Origin: Pseudisothecium myosuroides
Lineage: Eukaryota; Streptophyta; Bryopsida; Hypnales; Lembophyllaceae
DNA: 64,000 nucleotides
Assembly: GCA_951799445.1 (NCBI GenBank)
Contig: OX637288.1
Coordinates: 5,396,501-5,460,500 of the forward strand
Direction of reading: 5' to 3'
Shown here: positions 54,110 to 64,000 of the stretch, one piece after another
Layout: every line of letters starts with the position of its first letter
Position numbering within the stretch: the first letter of the stretch is position 1
The notes under the pieces: generated by a model
The model's database searches: none
What the model was told of the DNA's origin: nothing
Seen by the model: only the letters and a program-made list of their open reading frames with translations
Translations under genes and position numbers: made by a program

Positions 54110-55950
54110 CAAAGTCATTCATTGATCATTTTGTGTTCTCTGCCTTGGAGGTTTAAGCTTGAGTCACTTAGACTCATATCAGTTCCAAGAGTTCACTTTA
54201 TAAGCTTGGAGTCTATGACTGCACACACTATATGCTCCATTTTATCTTTATTACCTTAAATTTTTTGAGATGAAGTTGCATGTACTCTATATGTCACAAA
54301 AATCTCCAATTATTATGTGATGATTTGAAATTTGGAAGACAGGGGAAAAAGATTCATATCAACTACAAAATAGTCTCAAAAAATAAAAAAGTTTTACTAT
54401 AGATATATATTATAGTGCATGTTATTATATGATATAAAAGAAAATTCCATGTCATTCTACAATTTTACATATAATTTTAGGATTTTTTCAAGATTTCAAA
54501 TGGGAAGAAAAAACTATACTAGTAAACTTCATTTCATTAGCTCAAGTTCAAATAGTGACATTTTTTTGGTCTAAAATTAAACATCAAAGCAAGGACCAAT
54601 TAGTTGCCAAAAAACATTGCAAAAAGATTGATTGTGATCCAATTTTTTTAGCATCTTCTTATGTACAAAAACCAATATTAATTCAATATAAAATAGGAGA
54701 ATTTCCACCTTGCTTGGAACAAATGCATTCAAGAAAGTAGTAAAACAAGATTTTAATTGAATTAAAAATCATAACTCTTCACTCTCTTAGACTATGTTGA
54801 ATTGAAATCATTTGTGAGCCATTAGTTTTTGGCCTAGCATCTTCAAAAGGTAGTTAACTTTACTAGCATGGAACCTACAACTAGTCATCATATATTTCTA
54901 TGAGCTTCATTTTTCTACTCTATTTGAATGAAAATTTAGATTTATTTTTCATTAATGAGATCACATGTTCTATACAAAAGGACTCTTTTCTATTATCCAT
55001 CAAATACTTTGTGTCTGAGGGGTCCCTCAAAGGTTAAAGCCATCTCAAAAGCCATTCACCGGTCATTTTGTATTCCTTGCACCTTGGAGGGTTTAACAAG
55101 TAAATTTACTTAGATTCTTATCAATTCCAAGAGATAACTTTACAAGCTTAGAGTCTATCACCATGCAATTAAAAGTTAAACTCCTTCACATTATTTGTTC
55201 CATATTACTTTTATTAGTTTTATTTTTTTAAAGATAAAATCACATGTATTCCATATTTTATAAAAATCTCCAATTATTATGTGATGATTTGAATTTTGGA
55301 AGAAAGGAGCCAAGAAGATTCATATCAACTACAAAAGATGCTCAAAAAATCTGAAAGTTTCACCATAGATGTATATTATAGTGCAAAATATTAAGCCAAA
55401 AAAAAAACTCTATCTCATTTTGCAATTTAATACATAATTTAAGGATTTTTCCAAGATTTCAAATTGGAAAAAAAATTAGACTAATAAACTTTATTTCATT
55501 AGCAAGGCTCAAATTGAAAGAATGACCTTTTTTGTCTAAAATTGAGCTTTAGATCTAGTTGTCCAAAAACACTAAGGACATTTGGTATGATCCATTCTCT
55601 TAGTATTATTGATCTTTCTTCTATAAAGATCAATAATACTTCAATAATAGGAGAACTCCCACCACACTCTGATACGCATTCTCAAAAATGTATGATAACA
55701 ACAATTGGATGAGAAATCATAGTTCTTTATCTTCTTATGTTGATTTAAAATCATTTGTGAGCCACTTTTAGGCCTTAGCAACCTTAGAAGGTAGTTTACT
55801 CTGCTAGTATGGAGCCTATGACCATGTCATCACATATGTCTATGAACTTCATTTTTCTACTCTATTTGAATGATATAATTTAGATATAATTTTCATTGAT
55901 GAGATCACATGTCTTTTATAATTTGTAAATTTTTTATTCATTGTATTGTA
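54110..55950. repeat. tandem duplication of about 0.94 kb, AT-rich
   Basis: Two diverged head-to-tail units, about 54110-55045 and 55046-55950. Shared phrases are AGCTT(G/A)GAGTCTAT, CTCCAATTATTATGTGATGA, AAATCATTTGTGAGCCA and TTTTTCTACTCTATTTGAATGA. No coding frame is conserved between units. Confidence 0.8.
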
Positions 55951-55954
55951 TGTA

Positions 55955-58900
55955 TAAATTATCCTGAAATTTTGAGCAAATAAAGAAAATTCATGTCAAA
56001 TACAAATTATACTTTTGAAAATATGAATTTTTAATCATACAAGTGTATTATTGTCAGTGTAGAATATCATACAAAAACCAAAATTTTCATGTCATTCTAC
56101 ATCATGAAGTGTGGTTATTGGCTCTCAACTTCAATTGATAATATAATAAAAACAATCACTTTTAGGATTTTTCGAAGTTTAAAGAAAAGCAGAAACTAGA
56201 TTTGAAAAGCTTTACTTTTGTAGTTTTACAAAAGCAAATACAAAGTTATTTTTAATGTTATTATATCAAGTTTGAAGAAAAGATTATAAAATTATAAAAT
56301 GCGATATACGGTACTTTTTTAGACAAGCAATTAATGTAAAGAAGGACTAAAAGATTTCTACTTATAAAATGGGTTGAAATTAACCCTAAACCAATTTTTT
56401 TATGGACTACAATCATTTGAATTACTTTGAAAACACATTTAATAACATATTCAACAAGTATGTATACATAGTATGCCAATTTTTATTTACTTATTTATTT
56501 AAAACAAATGGATGATATGCCAATTTTAAAAATAGAAACCTACCTAAATAATTACAATATTGTAGCTTCCTAGCAGCTTGGGCAAATTTGCCTAATAATT
56601 AACTAAAGTGCACAAAACATGAGTTTTGCAATCCAAAAAATATTTTTTTTAAATCAAATAGTCTTGAAATATAATTAAAATAAGTTAGGCATTAGGCATT
56701 CATCCAAATTGTTTTTACAATTTTTGGATGGTTGTTGCTACTTTCATTTGAGGCAACCGCATTTACCTATACCTTTGTCTTGACCTCCAAATCCTAAGCC
56801 CTCTACCTTGTGTGTCAGGGTATGTTGCCTATGAGAGCTATGCTTTGTTTGTGAGAAATTGTGCATTAGAATGGTCAAAATGGTGAGGCAAAATCCTTCT
56901 ATATATATACATACACACATATTTTTTGGGGGCAAATTGAATTAAGCAATTATCCAAAAATTTAGGAAGATATGGTATGACAAAACAAGTGCTAAATTTA
57001 GGAGTCAAGGACAAAAAGATCCATTGCTCATTTGGATGTTTTGCACACAATCAATTCTCGACCAAATTTAAAACTAACTACATTTTCCAGAAGTTGAGAA
57101 TGGAGGACAAATGCATCCAGAAATTTGATGGGTAGACTAAGGTAAACCACCCCACTCCAAGCAAAAAAAACCATTCTAGAAACCTAAGAAATGACCCACC
57201 AAAGTCTTGCATCAACCATGACAAAATAATTTCAATAAATGAAATTTGGGCATAATTAGGTTGATTTAGTGGCCATGATCAATGTCGGGTGACAACACTA
57301 GAGTGATTTTTAATTGCAATTGTAGGAACTTCTACCTTTTGAGTTTAAATCCATCACAAAATTGGATATTTTAGGCCTTCATATTGCCGCTAGATTAGGA
57401 GATATTGTAACTGCTTTAGCTGAGGAAGATGACCAAAATTATGGATACACTTTTTATTGATTTTGGAGCAATTTAGAGACTCTTTGGGGCCAATTCAACT
57501 GCACACTTTGAAAAGTCATAACAAATTTCTACTTTGTCAAAAATACCAATTGCTCTTGCCATTTCTCATGTTTGTCTTTATGTGGAAAAGAAATTAAAAT
57601 TTCAACAAATGCCATAAGGGAAAATTTAACGTTTTGCCTATAATGGACTAGTATACCTTATTGCTTTGCTATCCCTTTACTGATGACTCCCACCAAGTAT
57701 GATTTTACACCTACAATACCTAAAGAATGTGCTATGCACATCAACATTTATCAACATTGTTTGGGCTTTAGATGACTTTTTAGAGCTAACCTTGCAAATA
57801 CCTCAAATCAAGCAAGTGCCTTGTAAAATAGATTAGTGATAAATTGGTGGTGCATTTAAAGCAACTTTTGAAACTTTCTTACCATGATTGTAATTTGTTA
57901 TTTCTAGTTTCTTTACTACTTCTCTTTGTTGATACGCCTCAAAATTTAATATTTATTGTCTCTCTTACAAAACTTTTAGAATATGTAGTTATTTTTAAAT
58001 TTGGCAAGGAATTGTCTATGAAGTGAAGGATCTTAGTGAGGAGTAAATCTTTTTGTCTCCAACTTTAATTCAATGATGTAGATGTGAATGAAAAATTTGC
58101 AAGCAACAAACTAAATGAAAATCATTCATGATTTTTCAATATGAACAAATTGCTTTTTGACTCTTTAGCTATACTAGATTAAAGTGTGGTTATTTATAGT
58201 AAATGCATATTTTTGTCAATTAAAACACCTTAGTTAACATCTCATTTGTTGTAGCAATCACTTACTTAGTATTTTTCTATGAGTTAAACCTCTAAAATAC
58301 TATGTGCATCATCAAAGGATAACACCAAATGGCCTTCCAAATATATTACTATCTTTTGATTGATGTGAAATTAGAACTTTAGAATACTATCATTAAAAGT
58401 ACAGAAATAAAACACATAGATTAGACACAAAATCGTTGTATTTGGACCTTGGACAACCCAAATAGAGCTCATTAGAAGCAAGCCAAAAGATAAAAATGTA
58501 CAGCACCTTTTCAAATCATGCTTAAGAAAGAAAAACTATGGAATGACAATACAAATTGTTGTGCCATTTCCATCATTTATCTTTCATAAGCATGATTTGA
58601 AGTAGCTTCCTATAATTTTTGTCTTTTAGCTTGTTGCTAATGGATTCTATTTCAATTGCTTAAAGTCCAAATCCAAATTTTCTTGTATTTATTCTATATA
58701 AATTTGTGATGAGCTTCTAATGGTAGTATTCTCAAGTTCTAATTTTATATGAATTGTTCAAAAGTATTTAATTTTCCAGCCCTTTTGTTGTGATTCATTG
58801 ATGATGCTCTTAAGGAGCCCATTTTGGATTTCTGAGTATTTCTACAAGCTCAATTGAGTATGCATTTGGAAATTTTTGCACAAATTTTATAAATGAGCTC

Positions 58901-59034
58901 CTAGTCATAAATGAGCTCCTATATATACAAGTGAAGCTTTGTTTTATGTTAGTCCAATAGGTATTGCGTAAGTAAAAAGCAAATGCTGAAACGTATAACA
59001 AAAATAAAGTTGATCATCCAGCTACGTGCAAATT
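55955..59034. other. long AT-rich gene-poor tract
   Basis: Three kilobases with no recognised gene, RNA or transposon boundary. Frames at 56261-56479 (minus), 57844-58026 (plus) and 58810-59001 (minus) are AT-driven and lack domains. Confidence 0.5.
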
Positions 59035-60208
59035 TGAGAAAGCAAGGCGATCGCTTCAACAAGCACTCACAATCCCGTCTTTTAACCCCTAAATGCCCAA
59101 GGTCTTTTTTGAACTTCTAGGAATTTGTTCTAAATTGAACAAAAAGCCAACATTTTGATAAGTTGTATCAATTTTTTATGAATTGTAACTGTACAAATTC
59201 AAACTAGATATGTTAAGGGTCACATAGGAAAAGGAAAAAAACACAATATCACTTATGAATTGAAAGATTATAATGTTTGAACATGAGGGTGTTAATACTG
59301 TGAAAGTGACTTGAAGTCTTTCAATCCTCTTTTTGCATGCCAAATCTAAAAATTTGGTCACCAAAAAAATATGAGGTTAAAGGACCTAACATGTATAACC
59401 CCAATCAATTTACGGCTTCTCAAAATCTACTCTACAATTTTTTTAAATGAATTTTTAATGTGGTATTTCCTCCAAGATCTAGTGTATTTGAGGCTCATTT
59501 CTAAGAGCCCTCAACACTACAGAAAGTCAAGATTGAAATGGGCACCCTCACACAAAATCTTGAATAGAAAAATCATAATCAATCATTTTCAAAATCAGAT
59601 TATTGTTGCTAAAACTAGACTTCAAAATAGCAACTTGGTTAGGTTTTATTTAACTTCAAAGTTTTGTAGACACCAAAATTTGATGCCTTGGGCATTCAGG
59701 GGTGTACCCTCTGTAACAGAGGTAAAACGTTCTTGTGGTCACTACTCGCCAGCGCAGACCTTAGACCTTAAACCCCCCCCCCCCTTTCCTGAAGCTGTTG
59801 ATTTTCCGGAGCTGCCTTGTTGAAACAGTCTTTGATGATCCCTTGATAAAATAATCTCTCAATAAAATCAGACTTAGCAAATTCCTACTCTCAGGAAATG
59901 CTTGTCGTCCCTAACAGTTCAGATATGTCAACCTGCATTCTTTGCCAACGCTCACTAGGCCTACGGTATTGCTAAAACATGCCAATGCCGCCTGAACTGT
60001 CCGTCCCGCTAATTTCTCTTTCCGAGAGGAGGATGTTCACCGCAATTAAATTTGCAGGTAATGGACATGGAGAAGTGACGAAATCAGTGCAGTTATGATT
60101 TAAACAAAACGCAGAGTACTGAAACAGAACTTTAACATCTGGAATCAAAACTAATTAATTCAAGACCCGTCTTTATGGGACCCTGCAATCGGCGGATGAA
60201 GTAGTTGA
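59035..60208. repeat. duplicated NLR-block flank, copy 2
   Basis: Aligns with 28420-28638 plus 43062-43436 across the copia insertion point, giving that element's approximate empty site near 59835. Interrupted by the TTAA element at 59082-59702. A poly-C run (about 59774-59785) replaces a shorter one in copy 1. Confidence 0.8.
59082..59702. mobile_element. TTAA-target DNA transposon, copy G
   Basis: Starts with TTAA (59082-59085) and CCCCTAAATGCCCAAGG, and ends CCTTGGGCATTCAGGGG, a 17-bp inverted repeat with one mismatch. The paralogous empty site at 28489-28492 is TTAA. The right-hand TTAA and about 16 following bases are missing here, so a small deletion followed insertion. The interior frame (59371-59823) is not conserved elsewhere and has no transposase motif. 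Confidence 0.75.
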
Positions 60209-60570
60209 ATGGTAGGTCGAGAAGTCCCCGCAGCACATGTGCGCGGAGATGAGAGACGGAGTGGCTCAGATGGACAGGCGCCATTGCGACACGAAACTTG
60301 GCCGCTGTCATCGGGAAACGACGCCGGATTGTGTCCCTCTGTTCCTGCCCAACCCTGTCCCTGGGGTTATTGGAATCAGGAGTACTTCGGACGGGGCATT
60401 TCGAAAGCCACTATGTTCGCTGGACCTCCATTTGTGCGGGTCGAGAGGATTGTCAGTCTTATTTGGTCGCACACGAACGTCGCATCATTGGTGTGGTCGT
60501 TGCATTGTTTGAGGCCGACAAGGCCAACCTCAAACTCCTCCATTTTCTAAGCACTGAAGCCTGGGGAAGT
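60209..60570 (+). pseudogene. BAHD acyltransferase remnant, copy 2
   Basis: Partner of 43437-43790. Recognisable blocks in two frames are EVPAAHVRGDER, YFGRG (decayed DFGWG), MFAGPPFVRVERIVSL, and VVVALFEADKANLKLL near the original C-terminus. Frame changes and the missing middle show it is non-functional. It lies tail-to-tail with the NLR gene, about 245 bp from that gene's stop codon. Confidence 0.82.
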
Positions 60571-60814
60571 ACGAAGCAGCTCCTGACGTTGAAATTACGA
60601 AGGCCTTTTGTCCAGGGTGCCAACGGAATGTAAGAAATCCTCTCCAAATCACACTCCATAACTTACTGATCAAGAATTCCCCCGGAGAATTCCATGACGC
60701 ATATTCACACGTGATAGAAGTCACTGTTGGCAGAATGCTGCCAGCTCTTCCGAAAAGCAACTATACAGATTCTTCGATGCGATCGAATTGCAATTTCATT
60801 TGATTCTCTAACTA

Positions 60815-63800
60815 TCAGTGCAGCATAAGCTGCCAGTATCCGGAGAATCTGAATTTATAGTATTGGCTCCTTTTATCTTCCGGCGGTATCAGCTGAACGC
60901 AGTCACGATCGGATTCAGGATCCCCATAGCCAACTGATAGTGCCTCTGGCATTGTGAACGGGGACGATAACACCTGAAAAGACAAAGACATCGAATCCTT
61001 TCGAAGAGTAGGCTTGTTGTGGTAGCTTGTCGACAAGCCAGATACTGCGCCCGCTTGTGATTTTGAAACTGTCGGTTTAGGGCCTTGCCCTGGTAGAAGT
61101 GTTTCGTGAATTCTGTAGAAGTCCTTGGAAGCACACCCTGAACTTTCGTAACAAGAGGAACATAGATCGTACTCCGCCTCCCATTCTCCTTCGGCCTCCC
61201 ATCGAGACTTCGTCCTCTCAGTGTCACTACATTGGTTTCTGCGACATCTCTCTGAGAAACAGTTGGAACATAAGCTGTACACAGTATGCACCGGTTTTGC
61301 ACTGTACCGAGGTCCGAGTAGTGGAAACATCAAGCAGCCATCACAGTTCACTGTAGAATGAATTGCACTTTCACCATCCTGGGATGAGATACTTCGAGGT
61401 CTTTTCCCAATAGCAAATAGGTGAGGAGGCAATGGCGCGGTCTTGGCAAATGCTAGCGCTGCGAGAGTCGCTCTATGCACATCCTCTGATACCTCAGCAT
61501 AGGCAAAGACCTGTAGCGTAAGTCTTAAAATACCGAGCAATTTTGGACACTGTATGAACCGCAGTATCCGAAGCTCTGATAAGGGACGTAGATCCGGGAC
61601 CTTCTGCAACTGAAAACAATAGCTGCAGTCCAGACATCTCAATTTGGTCAAACGTTCCAAGCCGCAAACCTCCTCCACGTTTATCCACCTGATTTTCAGA
61701 TCACGTAGATTAGGAAAAGCACTGAAGTCGACCACCCGACTCAGCAGACACCCACTTAGATTGAGACTTAGTAAGCTTGACCCTACTGCCGCCAGCTGCA
61801 CTGGTAGATTCCCCAGCGGAATACAAGTCAGAATTACTCTTTCTAATTTTGTCAGCCCCCTAATCCTTGTAAAATCATGGCAAACACTGTCTTTGGGATG
61901 TTGCCTGAAGAACTGCTTTCTTCCAAGAAAGGATGAAAAACCAGTCACATCGCCCTGGAAAAGCAAGTCTGAAGAAACCTGATTTTCCAGCTTCGACAAA
62001 CAAGGCCCCTTAATTTCCAGCTCTGACAAACAAGGCAATTCGTCCAGAAGTGGTAAGCCTCTGTGCTCAGCCTTCCATCTCAATCGGACCGATCTAAGCT
62101 CCGGGCATGATTGTAAACTTTGCACCTCCGGCACATCATTACTCCAAAGATGTAGCACTTGCAAGTGTGAGCAGTTGTGAAACTGGAGTGGATCGACCGA
62201 GCTCGAACAATCACCGACAGAAAAGCTCCGCAGTTCAGAGCAATCGCTAAAATTTGGAAGTGTGCTTAGACTCTTGTTGTAGGAGAGTCTAACAAACCAT
62301 AGTTTCCTACCCCAATCACCCCTTGTTTCAATGTCTTGCGCCCAACTCAACACCTCCAGTTTCGAGCAATTAGAAATCACCAGTTCGCGTAGGCTCACCA
62401 GCTCGCCTATAGAAAAGGTGGTAATTTCTCCACAGCCTACAATATGTACCACCGCAACCTTGCGCCACTCTTTCACTTTTGCTAAATCCGAATTCACCAA
62501 GCTTTGAAGATATATTCTTGGTACCATAGCCCATCCTGGATCTTCCAGAGAAGGTGGATGCTGGTCACCACCATCGTAAACCCCAAACGTAAACAAGCCT
62601 TCATTTTTCTTGCCGAGGTATGCTTTGGCAAAATCTCTATAAAGTTCATGCATGCTGATATTTTTGCAGCTAGCTTGTGGAGGCATACAATCATCATAGT
62701 CCAGGAAGCACTTTCTTCTTTATTTTTTTAACTGCAATTATTCCAACAAGAACAAACTGTAAGATTTAACCTAAGCTAGCTATCATAATCTGAATCTGGC
62801 CTAGTGCCAGAACTTCAATCCTTGCCTCTAAGAAATAAGACCACACCAAAATCAAGCCTATCAATACGAAAATGCAGGTTACGAAGGCCCACCTTTTCTT
62901 TAACCGTTTGAGGTGGGCACTGATGAATAGCAACCAACCAGTCGAAAATGTCCTCCGCTCCAACAGGTTGTGGCGCATACAGAGCAACATCAATGAATAT
63001 TTGCTTACTCAGGTCGCACATGATTCTGTCATTGAAGCCAATACCAAGAACTTCGATGATGTCAATGGAGTGACGAGCATGAAAAAGCATGTTTTTGTTT
63101 TTCAATTCATTTTCCCAGTACAAGAAAGGATTTTCCTGGCCGGAGGACAGATCGTTCAATTAAGAAGCAAGTGCTCGAAGAGCCAGAGGATGATAATGGC
63201 CACCCTCTCCATTCACAGGCCGGTCAGCGACTTTGATTCCAACCTGTTCACGATTGGCTTCGATGTCCGGTGGAAAAAAGCAAATTTGCAGATATTCTCT
63301 GACGACCTCAATTTCCTGTGAACTGAGTGATCGCCGATCCTTTTTTCGTGCAGCAATTTTGAGAAAAAGAGTCATGGCTTCATCCTCCTCCAAAACTGGA
63401 ATAGGCTTGCAAGAATCTTCCTCATCGGTCACAGATAGCACATTATCTCGACTTCGTGATGTGATGACTATTATGCTCCCTTCAGAGAGCCAATTTAAGT
63501 AATCTCTAGCTTCTTCGCAGGAACCCAGGGGACCGTGGACATTATCCACAGCTAGAAACTTCAGTTGCTTATCACTCAAACACTGATGTACAAACTTTTC
63601 AACCTGGTCACACAGAAAGAACACACGATACCATCAGATATGTTGTACAAAAATGCTAGTCAATTGTGACCCTCTCTATCTCATTATTCCATTTTAGGAC
63701 GTTTCGACGAGAAACTTACTCTGTAATCGTGAGATTTCTCGAGTTCGTCTATTCGATCAGTCGGCACATCTGAAAGCGACCTCAGGATCTTTATATGACG

Positions 63801-64000
63801 CTTAAATTTCATTTCTGACTTCTCAGGTCCCGTCTTAGGTTCGTCGCTCCCAATCTCCAAATGACAAACTTTGCCATCCGACAACGGTTCAAAATAGCTG
63901 CACAAAGCTTTGCACATTGTGGTTTTCCCTAAACCCCCCATGCCGTACAGCCCAAGATAGTATACTCCTCTGTGATTCTTCAGAAACATTCCAGATATAG
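60815..64000 (-). pseudogene. NB-ARC-LRR gene with C-terminal ZZ-like finger, partial, one in-frame stop
   Basis: NLR immune-receptor type. It runs off the right edge, so the N-terminus (a TIR, judging from copy 1) is not seen. Exons in gene order: 64000(partial)-63720, 63603-62893, 62710-60815; introns 116 and 182 bp, both phase 0. P-loop is LYGMGGLGKTTMCKAL, kinase-2 LKFLAVDNV, RNBS-B SIIVITSRSRDN, GLPL region HPLALRALAS. Immediately after the last block is an in-frame TAA (63160-63162) in the GSYL-like position; the same frame continues cleanly. The last exon (631 aa) starts CFLDYDD and holds irregular LRRs to about residue 390. Then comes a Cys cluster resembling a ZZ finger (CDGC, CSNC, YDLCSSC, YRIHE, about residues 450-535), and ends at 60815. 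Apart from the TAA it looks intact. The stop could be a real null mutation, a polymorphism or an error. Confidence 0.82.

Noticed and set aside
59371..59823. 150-aa plus-strand frame running through transposon copy G into the duplicated flank
   Set aside because: It crosses the element boundary and has no homolog in other copies; chance frame.
1..64000. tRNA or rRNA genes, CRISPR arrays, bacterial-type operons
   Set aside because: None seen by eye; the sequence is plant nuclear in character.

Overview
This window is nuclear DNA of a land plant. The evidence is BAHD acyltransferase genes with short introns, a TIR-NB-ARC-LRR resistance-type gene, a Ty1/copia element with a tRNA-Met primer site, CACTA elements with the plant CACTACAAGA terminus, and box C/D and H/ACA snoRNA candidates. 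The unusual NLR, an AAA ATPase of a family best known from fungi, and long AT-rich repeat tracts suggest a non-seed plant (bryophyte or lycophyte type). That placement is inference.

Layout. 0.3-2.4 kb: BAHD copy 1, broken by a 4-bp insertion. 4.7-19 kb: an AT-rich repeat field with nested DNA transposons. These include a family with TTAA target sites and CCCCTAAA termini, palindromic CACTA MITEs, and an 833-bp mariner-like foldback. Paralogous empty sites inside the window confirm several insertions. 20.9-22.9 kb: BAHD copy 2, intact (two exons, 448 aa). 23.8-25.7 kb: more nested repeats. 25.9-28.6 kb: a promoter-like site, one box C/D snoRNA candidate and two tandem H/ACA snoRNA candidates, followed by two degenerate paralogous units. 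28.6-43.1 kb: a copia element with 172-173 bp LTRs and a GAAAT duplication, inflated to 14.4 kb by a 6.1-kb insertion and a 2.6-kb CACTA-like insertion. It has an antisense ORF for an RNase H1-type hybrid-binding domain at its 3' end. 43.4-45.6 kb: a BAHD remnant and a deleted TIR-NLR pseudogene. 47.1-53.7 kb: a perfect 30-bp inverted repeat, LINE tails, and the six-exon gene for a 1096-aa membrane-anchored AAA+ ATPase. 54-59 kb: tandemly repeated AT-rich DNA. 59-64 kb: second copy of the BAHD-remnant/NLR block, holding most of a NB-ARC-LRR gene with a C-terminal ZZ-like zinc finger. It runs off the right edge and carries one in-frame stop.

The functional genes are one BAHD enzyme (specialised metabolism), the AAA ATPase, the snoRNA cluster (rRNA or snRNA modification) and possibly the right-hand NLR. 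Everything else is mobile DNA or decayed duplicates. Two segmental duplications (BAHD; BAHD-remnant plus NLR) explain most recurring gene-like sequence. All intron boundaries were inferred by eye from splice sites and reading phase.
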